Position numbers and translations under genes: made by a program
Assembly: GCA_947627085.1 (NCBI GenBank)
Contig: CANQUO010000098.1
Location: forward strand, 1-7,917
From: an uncultured Oscillospiraceae bacterium
GTDB lineage: Bacteria; Bacillota; Clostridia; Oscillospirales; Oscillospiraceae
Length of the DNA stretch: 7,917 nucleotides
Direction: 5' to 3'
Notes under the pieces: model-generated
The model's input: the letters and a program-made list of their open reading frames with translations, nothing else
What the model was told of the DNA's origin: nothing
Database searches by the model: none
Shown here: positions 1 to 6,087 of the stretch, piece after piece
How positions within the stretch are numbered: the first letter of the stretch is position 1
How the letters are laid out: each line of letters begins with the position of its first letter

Positions 1-942
1 GCCGTATTTGAAGGTGAGGTCCCGCTGGCCGGTGTAGTCGGCCACCAGGGGGTCGTCCCAGGTGGCGTCCACGGCGTACCAGCCCTGGCCAATCTTGACC
101 TCGTTCCACATGTGGTCCTCGGGGGTGCCCTTTGTCTGAAGGCCGTGGACCAGGACGCACTCCACCCCAAGGCGCGTAAGGCACACCTGGACCGTGCGGG
201 CGTATGCCTCGCAGACGCCCTCGTGGGTCACGATGCCGTAGAGGGTACGGATATATTTGGCGTTGGCGGCGTCGTGGCACTCGATCTCATAGCGGTAGTG
301 TATGCCGGCGGTGACCTGGTCGTGGACGGAGGACACCAATGCCGCGGTCTTGTCGGCCTCGGAGTAGTCGCCCTGCTTCATGGCCTCGTTGAGGCTCTCA
401 ACGGCGTTGGCGCAGATGGTATTCAGGACCTCGTTGAGCTCGGCGTCCTTTTCGGCCACATTGTCTATGGTCTGGCCGCCCAGAAGATAGGTGGGACCTC
501 TTCCCGGGCCCACCAGCACGTGGTAGCCGTCGCCGCCCCGGGTCACACGGAAGGTGAGATACCCGGAGTCTATGTACCAAAGCTCGGAGTGGTCCAGGTC
601 CAGAGCGTCCTTGGCGGCGCAGAAGTCGTTAAAGAGCTCCTTGTCGCCGTCAACGTAAGCGTCCACGTCGGCGCTCGTCACAAGCGCCGCGCCGCCGGAC
701 CTGGATGTGAGACCCATGAGGTCTATGGTCTTTGTGCCGGTGTAGTAGTCGGCCCTCCTGCTGCCGGTGAACTCCGTGAGGAGCTTGTCGTAGATGGCCT
801 TCGCCCGGACGCCCAGCTGATCGTAGAAGTAGTGTGAGCTGACGGCCGCCGGCTTGAAGTCGGCCTCGGCCGGGGTGGCCAGCGGTACCAGCGACAGGGC
901 CAGTACCAGCGCTAAAATTATGCCGAACACGCGTTTCTTCAT
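1..942 (-). CDS. Secreted transglutaminase-like protein, C-terminus cut by window edge
   Basis: The frame starts at ATG 940-942 and stays open to base 1, giving 314 residues with no stop, so the C-terminus lies outside. The start has a GAGGGA ribosome binding site 6 bases upstream. Residues 1-27 form a signal peptide: KKR, a hydrophobic core, then a cleavage site after PAEA. Residues 28-205 match no family I recognise. Residues 206-298 look like a transglutaminase/protease-like core: Cys244 in GVCEAYA, His277 in EDHMWNEV and Asp292 in WYAVDATWDDP form the expected Cys-His-Asp triad. Such bacterial proteins act outside the cell as proteases, peptide cross-linkers or wall-associated enzymes; the substrate cannot be told. 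Clostridial members often carry surface-binding repeats, which could lie in the missing part. The gene has its own promoter and is separated from the upstream peptidase gene by a structured repeat, so it is probably transcribed alone. The fold is well supported, the activity is not. Confidence 0.88.
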   Translation of the reverse strand, partial: MKKRVFGIILALVLALSLVPLATPAEADFKPAAVSSHYFYDQLGVRAKAIYDKLLTEFTGSRRADYYTGTKTIDLMGLTSRSGGAALVTSADVDAYVDGDKELFNDFCAAKDALDLDHSELWYIDSGYLTFRVTRGGDGYHVLVGPGRGPTYLLGGQTIDNVAEKDAELNEVLNTICANAVESLNEAMKQGDYSEADKTAALVSSVHDQVTAGIHYRYEIECHDAANAKYIRTLYGIVTHEGVCEAYARTVQVCLTRLGVECVLVHGLQTKGTPEDHMWNEVKIGQGWYAVDATWDDPLVADYTGQRDLTFKYG

Positions 943-1043
943 AAAGAATCCCTCATTTTTCTGTGCGTATTCCGCCACACCATGTTGCGCGATCGTAATG
1001 GAAAATATGGGAAAACAACAACATATTTGGTTGACGTAATTTT

Positions 1044-1072
1044 ATTATAGGATACTCAAGGAAGATTGTCAA
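1044..1072 (-). promoter_or_regulatory. Consensus sigma-A promoter of the transglutaminase-like gene
   Basis: On the minus strand TTGACA (1072-1067) and TATAAT (1049-1044) are separated by exactly 17 bases, a perfect match to the housekeeping consensus. Transcription should begin near 1037, leaving a leader of about 95 bases before the ATG at 942. No known riboswitch was recognised in that leader. A perfect 8-bp inverted repeat overlaps the -35 box, which suggests the strong promoter is held in check by a repressor. Confidence 0.85.
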
Positions 1073-1087
1073 GAAATAAACAATCTT
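1062..1087. promoter_or_regulatory. Inverted repeat over the -35 box, candidate operator
   Basis: AAGATTGT (1062-1069) and ACAATCTT (1080-1087) are perfect 8-bp inverted arms separated by 10 bases. The left arm covers most of the -35 box of the promoter at 1044-1072 and the right arm lies just upstream of it. An 18-base centre-to-centre spacing is compatible with a dimeric helix-turn-helix repressor. The regulator is unknown; no gene in this window is an obvious partner. Confidence 0.45.
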
Positions 1088-1124
1088 TTGAGGGCAAAAT
1101 TTTCGCAAATTTCTTCTCCATTTT

Positions 1125-1228
1125 GCCCCTCCCTCTGGGAGGGGGTAGGGGGTGGGCCCGCACAGAAAGGAGGATTCACCCCACCCCGGCCGTTGCTACG
1201 CTCGGCCGCCCCTCCCGGTGGGAGGGGC
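1125..1228. repeat. REP-like structured intergenic element with four stems
   Basis: This GC-extreme stretch fills most of the gap between the peptidase stop codon and the transglutaminase promoter. Its ends are inverted copies of GCCCCTCCC (1125-1133) and GGGAGGGGC (1220-1228). Each end also folds on itself: 1126-1133 pairs with 1137-1144 over a TCT loop, and 1208-1216 pairs with 1220-1228 over a GGT loop. Internally GGGGTGGG (1149-1156) pairs with CCCACCCC (1180-1187), and GGCCG (1188-1192) with CGGCC (1203-1207). The short open frames across it have no ribosome binding site and are ignored. Similar palindromic elements are commonly scattered between genes in bacterial genomes; only one full copy is seen here, so repetition is inferred. 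It may also end transcription of the peptidase gene or protect its mRNA 3' end, although no T-run follows. Confidence 0.6.
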
Positions 1229-1233
1229 GCGGT

Positions 1234-2085
1234 TTACATTTTCTTCAGTGACCAGATATCCCGAATCTGGAGCTTCAGCTGTTCGTAGGTCCAGGTCTGG
1301 GCAGTGTTCCGGGGGTTGTTGGGGTCGCGGATGATGTAGTCGCCGTTTTCCTGGCCAATCAGTAGTATAAAATGGCCGGAGTCGGTGAAATCCCCGGGAC
1401 CCAGCACCAGAGCCACCAGACCGCCGCCCTGAAGGGCGGAGTCGATGACGGACTTCTCAAGCGGGAGCTCCCGGGAGCTGAGGCCCAGGCCACGGGCGCC
1501 GTCGGTAAAGAGGGCCCAGGCGGTGCCCTTGCCGTCGTAGCAGTAGCCGTTGTCCTCGGCGTACCGGGCCACGTACAGAGGGTTGAGGGACCTGTCGCCG
1601 GTGAGGTACATGGCGGCCATACTCATGCAGGTGGGGCCGCAGCCTGAAAGGCCGAAGAAGTTGCCGGCGTATTTGGCGTAGCCCCAGCGCTCGTCCCACT
1701 GGTGAAGGTCCGGGACGGAGGTGAGGTCGAGATAGGATAGGTCAATGTCCTCGGGCTCGGGCTCGTCGTGGGCGTCTAAGCACCCCAGGGCGAATTCCCT
1801 GGCCTCCGGGACCCGGTCGTAGAGCTTCCGGGACTGTTCGGGGAGCTCCTCCGGGGTGTGGACGGCGGAGCCGGGCGTCGTGGGCGGTGTGGCCGACTGG
1901 ACGGGCGAGTGCTCGGCGGTGGCGACCGGCTCGGACGGGTCCCCGGTATCTTGGCCGGATGAATATATGATGGGTTTTCTGGGGTCCTTCTTACCGGCGG
2001 ACGAGAGCAAAATGACAGAAATAAGAAGCGACACCAGAATAAGGGCGAGACAGCCCGTAGCGGGCCGCCGTTTGCGCTTGTACAT
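1234..2085 (-). CDS. Membrane-anchored C39-like family cysteine peptidase
   Basis: This is a 283-residue protein with a basic N-terminus (YKRKRRP), one membrane segment at about 11-29 and a Pro/Ser/Thr-rich spacer at about 45-80, so the enzyme domain should sit outside the cell. Residues 124-283 resemble the papain-like peptidase C39_2 fold: Gln129 in LHQWD (oxyanion hole), Cys149 in SGCGPTC (nucleophile), His238 in DSGHFILL and Asp254 in IIRDPNNP. Unlike bacteriocin-exporter C39 domains it has no ABC transporter attached, so it is more likely a free surface or wall peptidase with unknown substrate. The start is ATG 2083-2085 with AGGGAGG eight bases upstream, and that site lies in a hairpin stem. 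The gene follows the two-component operon after 113 bases on the same strand and is followed by a structured repeat. Cys12 is at the start of the hydrophobic stretch and is not a convincing lipobox. The fold is well supported; the activity is inferred. Confidence 0.85.
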   Translation of the reverse strand: MYKRKRRPATGCLALILVSLLISVILLSSAGKKDPRKPIIYSSGQDTGDPSEPVATAEHSPVQSATPPTTPGSAVHTPEELPEQSRKLYDRVPEAREFALGCLDAHDEPEPEDIDLSYLDLTSVPDLHQWDERWGYAKYAGNFFGLSGCGPTCMSMAAMYLTGDRSLNPLYVARYAEDNGYCYDGKGTAWALFTDGARGLGLSSRELPLEKSVIDSALQGGGLVALVLGPGDFTDSGHFILLIGQENGDYIIRDPNNPRNTAQTWTYEQLKLQIRDIWSLKKM

Positions 2086-2087
2086 AG

Positions 2088-2125
2088 AAAAAACCTCCCT
2101 TGCAACGGGGACATTGTAAGGGAGG
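2088..2125 (-). terminator. Terminator-like hairpin that contains the peptidase ribosome binding site
   Basis: In the minus-strand transcript CCTCCCTTACAA (2125-2114) pairs with TTGCAAGGGAGG (2105-2094), a 12-pair stem with one A-C mismatch and an 8-base loop. Six T follow at once (2093-2088), then CT and the peptidase ATG at 2085. The shape is that of an intrinsic terminator and could end the upstream three-gene operon. The 3' arm is also the AGGGAGG ribosome binding site of the peptidase gene, so the folded RNA would block translation. It may therefore act as terminator, as translational off-switch, or both. Confidence 0.6.
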
Positions 2126-2130
2126 GGTGC

Positions 2131-2159
2131 ATATAAATTGCCAAGGAAACGTATCCAAA
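2131..2159 (-). promoter_or_regulatory. Possible weak promoter of the C39-like peptidase gene
   Basis: On the minus strand TTTGGA (2159-2154) and TTATAT (2136-2131) are separated by 17 bases. The match is modest, 3 of 6 bases at -35 and a fair -10. It lies in the only AT-rich stretch between the operon and the peptidase gene. Transcription would begin near 2124, placing the ribosome-binding-site hairpin at the extreme 5' end of the mRNA. Read-through from the operon is the alternative. Confidence 0.3.
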
Positions 2160-2198
2160 CCGCATAAAAAATGCAAACATTCTTATTTGCGCGGGGCT

Positions 2199-3056
2199 TT
2201 ACATATTTACATTGATGTGCAACGCGTAGGTGTAGCCGTCCTGCTCCACGCTGTGGATGGACACGGGCATGGAGTAGTAGGTGTTGTCGTAGGGGATGAT
2301 CGCGGAGACGGATTCCTCGGAGGTGATGGCGATCTCGCCGAATTGGACGCCAAGGGGTGACAGTATACGGGTGATGAGGCCCTCGTATCCGTCCATGGAC
2401 TTGGGGTCGTTGAAGGTCTCGGTGTATTTGCCGCCGGACACCACCGCGGAGCCCGCGGCGCCCTCGCCGGCGGGGGCCGTGCTCTGGGTCTCGCCGCCGA
2501 CGCCCGCCCCGGAGAGGGCGGCCTTGCCGTGGGGGTAGGTACTCTGGCGGAAGGCAAGACAGTTTCCGGTCTCGTCGGCGAATATTATGGTCACGTCCCG
2601 GGAGTCGGAGGTATACTGGGCGGTCCAGGTGAGAAGGGCGCTGTTGTCCGCCGCCACTAAGAGCTGCGGTGTCAGGGCGACCTCAAACTCCGATACGCCC
2701 TTATCCAAAAGTGACATGCTCCGCGCGATGGAGTCGGCGTGGTCCCGGGCCTCCTCCACGGTCAGGTGCCGTCCGGCGGAGACGTGCACCACTGTGGCCC
2801 CGGGATCGCCCACCAGCGCCAGCTGTTGGGCCGTACTGAGCTCGGAAAGAAGGCTCAGCTGTACCTCGTCCACCGGGACGGTCTCGTCGGAGTTGGCCAG
2901 GGCCCTGTCACGTATGCCGAGGACTATGCCTGGCAGGAAGAAGCTCGCCACGCAGAGAAGTATGGCCAGCGCGTAGACTATGACGGCCTTGTTGTGAAAA
3001 AGCTTCGACAGAAAAAGGCTCGCCTTGCCCGGAGAGGTATTTTTTTCACGCTTCAT
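2199..3056 (-). CDS. Unrecognised single-pass membrane protein, third gene of the two-component operon
   Basis: I do not recognise a family. The 285-residue product has a basic, Lys-rich cytoplasmic N-terminus (1-23), one strong membrane segment at about 24-48 and a long extracytoplasmic part. That part has two regions, about 51-178 and 209-285, joined by a Gly/Ala/Ser-rich linker at about 180-208, so it may hold two small domains. The start ATG 3054-3056 lies inside the kinase gene and overlaps its end by 11 bases, with a GGAGG site 8 bases upstream, so translation is probably coupled to the kinase. That linkage suggests an accessory role such as a signal-sensing or inhibitory partner of the kinase, by analogy with the unrelated-looking YycH and YycI proteins that accompany WalK. 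It could instead be an effector simply co-expressed with the pair. The single cysteine (Cys166) excludes an internal disulfide. Confidence 0.8.
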   Translation of the reverse strand: MKREKNTSPGKASLFLSKLFHNKAVIVYALAILLCVASFFLPGIVLGIRDRALANSDETVPVDEVQLSLLSELSTAQQLALVGDPGATVVHVSAGRHLTVEEARDHADSIARSMSLLDKGVSEFEVALTPQLLVAADNSALLTWTAQYTSDSRDVTIIFADETGNCLAFRQSTYPHGKAALSGAGVGGETQSTAPAGEGAAGSAVVSGGKYTETFNDPKSMDGYEGLITRILSPLGVQFGEIAITSEESVSAIIPYDNTYYSMPVSIHSVEQDGYTYALHINVNM

Positions 3057-4449
3057 CTGCCCTGCCTCCGTTCAGTATGGCGGTGATGCTTGTGCCCCGG
3101 CCCTCCACGGAGCGTATTTTCAGCTCCCCGGAGTGGAGCGCCGCTATCTCGTTGCACAGCGCCAGGCCAAGTCCCGCGCCGCCCTGGGCCCGGGAGCGGG
3201 ATTTGTCCACCCGGTAAAAGGCCTCGGTTATCTTGGCAAGCTCCGTCTCCGGTATGCCCCGGCCGTTATCCGTGACGGAGACGGCGCAGCCGGTATCCGT
3301 CATCTCGGAGGAGATGAATATGGCTCCCCCTGAGTCCATGGCCTTACGGGCGTTGTCCACAAGGTTTATTATGAGGGACTTCACAAGGTCCGGCTCCAAA
3401 AGGCACTTGCCCTCGGCGGCCCGGTAGCGGAGAGTTATGTCGTACCCGGCCAGTTGTGGGCGCATGACCCGGACTATGCCGGAGATGATGGCGGAGGGCG
3501 AGGAGACCTTGAGCTCGAAATCGCGCTTTTTTAGTATGAGAAGGTCGAGAAGCTTTATGGAAAGGCTCTCAAGCCTTCTGCCCTCGGAGAAGATGTAGTT
3601 CGCGGCCTCCTGCTCCTCGTCAGCGGTGAGCATGCGCCGCCTTATGAGGTCGGCGTAGCCGATTATGCTGGTCATGGGGGTCTTGAGCTCGTGGGCGAAG
3701 GAGCCCATGAACTCGGTCTGGCGGCGGACGGAGTCCTGGAGCTCGGCTATGTTGGCCTCCAGCTTGTCGGCCATGTCGTTAAATTCCCCGGCCAGCGTCT
3801 CAAGCTCGTCGCCGCTGGTGACGTTGGCGCGGCTCGTGAGGTCCCCCTGGGCGATCTTCCGGGAGGCCCGGGCGAGGCGCGTGAGGGGGCGGGTAAGCAA
3901 TGCCGCCATGAGCCAGGAGCCCGCCGCGCCGATTATTACGGTGAGAATAAGCAGCCGCCGGTAGGTGGACAGCTGAGACTCACGCAGGTCGTATATGTGG
4001 GATATGTCCGTGAGAATATAGACGGACAGCCGCTGGTTATTTACGTTCACACTGCCGGAGACCTGGAGGTACTGATTGCCCTCCCCGGTCCAGTAGCTCA
4101 CGGCGCACTGTCCGGTGCGGGTGTCGATTCGCTCCGGCGTCACCCCCTCGGGCACGCCGCCGGAGGCGTAAAGGAGCGTCTCCCCGGTGCGCAAAAATAC
4201 GCCGTCCCAAAGGGAGCCGCCCCCCAGTGAGCGCAGGGCGGCCACGATGTCCTCAAGGCCGGACTGGGTGGAGATGGAGTTTACAAGCTGAAGGGTATTC
4301 TGGACCGTGTTATAAGAGCCCAGGGCCGACTGGCGCTCGCTCTGGAGCATGGCGTCGAAGGAGGCGGAGATGAGAAGGCTTCCGCAGATGCCGAATATAA
4401 GGGCCAACAGCGCCACCGTGCCAAGGGTCAGCTTGACCCTCAGCTTCAT
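3046..4449 (-). CDS. Sensor histidine kinase of a two-component system
   Basis: This 467-residue membrane kinase has a membrane segment at about 8-30, an extracytoplasmic sensor region at about 31-163 of no family I recognise, a second membrane segment at about 164-186, and a HAMP linker at about 187-238. The dimerisation/phosphoacceptor domain has His253 in FAHELKTP. The ATP-binding domain at about 340-460 shows the N box (NLVDNARKA, Asn362 and Asn366), G1 box (DNGRGIP from Asp394), F box (FYRV) and G2 box (GAGLGLAL). All catalytic motifs are intact. The kinase should autophosphorylate His253 in response to an external or envelope signal and pass the phosphate to the adjacent regulator. Its ATG overlaps the regulator's TGA as ATGA, with GGAGG 7 bases upstream. 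The domain order resembles the general PhoR/WalK/BaeS type, but no signal can be assigned. Confidence 0.93.
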   Translation of the reverse strand: MKLRVKLTLGTVALLALIFGICGSLLISASFDAMLQSERQSALGSYNTVQNTLQLVNSISTQSGLEDIVAALRSLGGGSLWDGVFLRTGETLLYASGGVPEGVTPERIDTRTGQCAVSYWTGEGNQYLQVSGSVNVNNQRLSVYILTDISHIYDLRESQLSTYRRLLILTVIIGAAGSWLMAALLTRPLTRLARASRKIAQGDLTSRANVTSGDELETLAGEFNDMADKLEANIAELQDSVRRQTEFMGSFAHELKTPMTSIIGYADLIRRRMLTADEEQEAANYIFSEGRRLESLSIKLLDLLILKKRDFELKVSSPSAIISGIVRVMRPQLAGYDITLRYRAAEGKCLLEPDLVKSLIINLVDNARKAMDSGGAIFISSEMTDTGCAVSVTDNGRGIPETELAKITEAFYRVDKSRSRAQGGAGLGLALCNEIAALHSGELKIRSVEGRGTSITAILNGGRADEA

Positions 4450-5105
4450 GACCCGGCCTCCAATCGGTAGCCCACCTTGTGGACGGAGACGAGCTTGTCC
4501 TCCCAGCCCACCTTGCGGCGAAGGCGCTGGATGTGCAGGTCCACGGTGCGGCTGCCCACGTTGTAGTCCCCGCCCCAGACGCGCTCGTATATGGTCTCGC
4601 GGTAGAGGGCCGCTCCGGGGTTCCTGGCGAAGAGGAGAAGGAGGTTATATTCTTTATTCGTAAGGGGTATCTCCTCGCCGTCGCGGGTGACGCGCATGGA
4701 GCGGGTGTCGATGGAGAGGCCCGCTATTTCGATGACGCTGGCAAGCTTGTTATACCGGCGAAGGACCACCTCCACACGGGCTAAAAGCTCCACTATCTCA
4801 AAGGGCTTGACTATGTAGTCCTCCGCGCCTATTTTAAGGCCGTGGACCCTGTCGGATATGTCGCCCTTGGCGGTGAGGAATATGACCGGCACCCCCAGGG
4901 GGCGTATGTAGTCCATGAGCTCAAAGCCCGTTGCCCCGGGGAGCATGATGTCAAGGAGGATGAGATCGAAGGTCTCCTTCTCCAAAAGGTCCGCCGCCGC
5001 AAGACCGTCATAGACGCACACGCAGTTATAGCCGGCCTTCGTCAGGCTCATCTTTATGAGCGTCGCGATGGGCCGCTCGTCGTCAACTATCAATATCCGC
5101 ACCAT
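4446..5105 (-). CDS. OmpR/PhoB-family response regulator
   Basis: This is a 219-residue transcription factor of the usual length for the family. The receiver domain (about 1-115) has the acidic pair Asp8-Asp9, the phosphoacceptor Asp52 in LLDIMLPG, Thr78 in FLTAK and Lys100 in VKPF, so all phosphorylation residues are present. The winged-helix DNA-binding domain covers about 125-217, with the LTNKEYNLL start, the SRTVDLHIQRLRRKV recognition helix and the VHKVGYRLE wing. It should bind direct repeats as a phosphorylated dimer. It is the first gene of the operon, with GAGGGAG about 10 bases before ATG 5103-5105. Autoregulation from the AT-rich gap at 5106-5238 is plausible. Target genes cannot be read from the sequence; the adjacent peptidase and transglutaminase genes are candidates by position only. 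Confidence 0.95.
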   Translation of the reverse strand: MVRILIVDDERPIATLIKMSLTKAGYNCVCVYDGLAAADLLEKETFDLILLDIMLPGATGFELMDYIRPLGVPVIFLTAKGDISDRVHGLKIGAEDYIVKPFEIVELLARVEVVLRRYNKLASVIEIAGLSIDTRSMRVTRDGEEIPLTNKEYNLLLLFARNPGAALYRETIYERVWGGDYNVGSRTVDLHIQRLRRKVGWEDKLVSVHKVGYRLEAGS

Positions 5106-5147
5106 TTCTGATACACTCCCTCATTTAAATATCCATATATTACATCA

Positions 5148-5177
5148 ATTATGTATCGGTTTTGCATCATCTTGTAA
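5148..5177 (-). promoter_or_regulatory. Possible promoter of the two-component operon
   Basis: On the minus strand TTACAA (5177-5172) and CATAAT (5153-5148) are separated by 18 bases, a weak match. Other weak combinations exist in this AT-rich gap, so the exact boxes are uncertain. The -35 would be the same six base pairs as the -35 of the opposing HAD-gene promoter, so the two could not be occupied together. A short dyad, TACAT (5141-5145) and ATGTA (5151-5155), overlaps the -10. Confidence 0.25.
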
Positions 5178-5200
5178 TTTTCTTAGAGTTGTACTACAAT
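5172..5200 (+). promoter_or_regulatory. Promoter of the HAD hydrolase and DUF1294 genes
   Basis: TTGTAA (5172-5177) and TACAAT (5195-5200) are separated by exactly 17 bases; they match the sigma-A consensus at 4 and 5 of 6 positions. Transcription should start near 5207, about 32 bases before ATG 5239. This supports the ATG at 5239 over the GTG at 5215. Confidence 0.6.
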
Positions 5201-5238
5201 AATAGCAGATTTGAGTGAAATATGAAAGCGGTGATTTT

Positions 5239-6087
5239 ATGAAAAACGAAAAAGCCACTGTGGCGCTGATGTACGACTTCGACAAGACCCTTTGCACCAG
5301 GGACATGCAGGAGTACGGCTTCATACCCAACGTGAACATGACGCCGGAGGAATTCTGGACGGAATCCAACGAGCTGGCGGCAAAAGAGAAGATGGACGGG
5401 ATACTGGCCTACATGTACGTGATGCTGGAGCGGGCCCGGGCGGCCAGGTGCTCCATCCGGCGGGAGAGCTTCGTGGGCTTTGGCAGGGACCTGGAGTTTT
5501 TCCCCGGGGTGGAGGGGTGGTTTGAGCGCATGACGGACTTCGGCCGCCGTCAGGGTGTGGAGGTGAAGCACTACATCATCTCCTCGGGCCTTCGTGAGAT
5601 AATCGAGGGCTCCAGCATATTCAGGCACTTTGCCGAGGTATTCGCCTGCGAGTTTTTATACGACGTGGACGGGGTGGCGGTGTGGCCCAAAAACGTGGTA
5701 AACTACACCACCAAGACCCAGTTTCTCTTCCGCATAAATAAGGGCGTGACGGACTTATCCGACGACAGGTCTTTAAACGAGTTCACCCCCGAGGAGAAGC
5801 GGCCCGTGCCCTTTCGGAACATGATATACATCGGCGACGGGGTGACGGACGTGCCCTGCATGAAGCTCGTGAGGGTAAACGGCGGTTGCTCCGTGGCGGT
5901 ATATCCCGAGGGGAGGACCAAGACCGCAAGCTCCCTCCTGCGGGACGGCAGGGCGGACTTCATGCTCCCGGCGGACTACCGGGAGGGCGGGGAGCTGGAT
6001 GAGACGGTCAAGACCGTCATACGGAAAACGGCCCTGAGCGACGCCCTTTCCCGTCGCAGGGCGGAGCAGATGGAGCGGGTCCTGTGA
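5239..6087 (+). CDS. HAD-superfamily hydrolase, phosphoserine phosphatase-like
   Basis: This is a 282-residue soluble protein with the full set of haloacid dehalogenase motifs. Motif I is Asp13-Phe-Asp15-Lys-Thr, with the nucleophile Asp13 and acid/base Asp15. Motif II is IISSG (Ser115). Candidate motif III lysines are Lys159 and Lys168 in the TTKT to INKG stretch. Motif IV is GDGVTD, with Asp200 and Asp204 for magnesium. The helical region between motifs I and II (about 20-110) is a C1-type cap. The enzyme most likely removes phosphate from a small cytoplasmic substrate, which cannot be identified. ATG 5239 is preferred because GGTGAT, an extended ribosome-binding match, lies just before it, whereas GTG 5215 has none. 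The stop overlaps the next start as GTGA, so it is translationally coupled to the DUF1294 gene. It is not a SerB call: the resemblance is only at superfamily level. Confidence 0.88.
   Translation: MKNEKATVALMYDFDKTLCTRDMQEYGFIPNVNMTPEEFWTESNELAAKEKMDGILAYMYVMLERARAARCSIRRESFVGFGRDLEFFPGVEGWFERMTDFGRRQGVEVKHYIISSGLREIIEGSSIFRHFAEVFACEFLYDVDGVAVWPKNVVNYTTKTQFLFRINKGVTDLSDDRSLNEFTPEEKRPVPFRNMIYIGDGVTDVPCMKLVRVNGGCSVAVYPEGRTKTASSLLRDGRADFMLPADYREGGELDETVKTVIRKTALSDALSRRRAEQMERVL

Noticed and set aside
112..837. A 241-codon open frame on the plus strand inside the transglutaminase-like gene
   Set aside because: It is antisense to a gene with signal peptide, catalytic triad and ribosome binding site. 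It has no ribosome binding site of its own and is a by-product of GC-rich codon use.
1066..1334. Short plus-strand open frames over the structured repeat
   Set aside because: They translate the palindromic GC-rich element, have no ribosome binding site and run into the antisense of the peptidase gene.
2050..2052. Cys12 of the C39-like peptidase as a lipoprotein attachment site
   Set aside because: The cysteine lies at the beginning rather than the end of the hydrophobic stretch, and the preceding residues do not form a lipobox.
2113..2144. TTGGCA and TACAAT as an alternative promoter for the peptidase gene
   Set aside because: The boxes are 20 bases apart and the -10 would lie inside the hairpin stem; the 17-base pair at 2131-2159 is the better, though weak, choice.
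2173..2190. GCAAA/TTTGC hairpin followed by T-run as the terminator of the three-gene operon
   Set aside because: The stem is only 5 pairs with an 8-base loop and is AT-rich. The hairpin at 2088-2125 is far stronger.
3691..4230. A 179-codon plus-strand open frame across the histidine kinase gene
   Set aside because: It is antisense to intact kinase domains; its translation is low-complexity Gly/Ala/Val with no recognisable domain or start signal.
5215..5238. Upstream GTG start for the HAD hydrolase (eight extra residues)
   Set aside because: No ribosome binding site precedes it and it lies only about 8 bases after the predicted transcription start. ATG 5239 has GGTGAT just before it and places motif I at the normal distance from the N-terminus.
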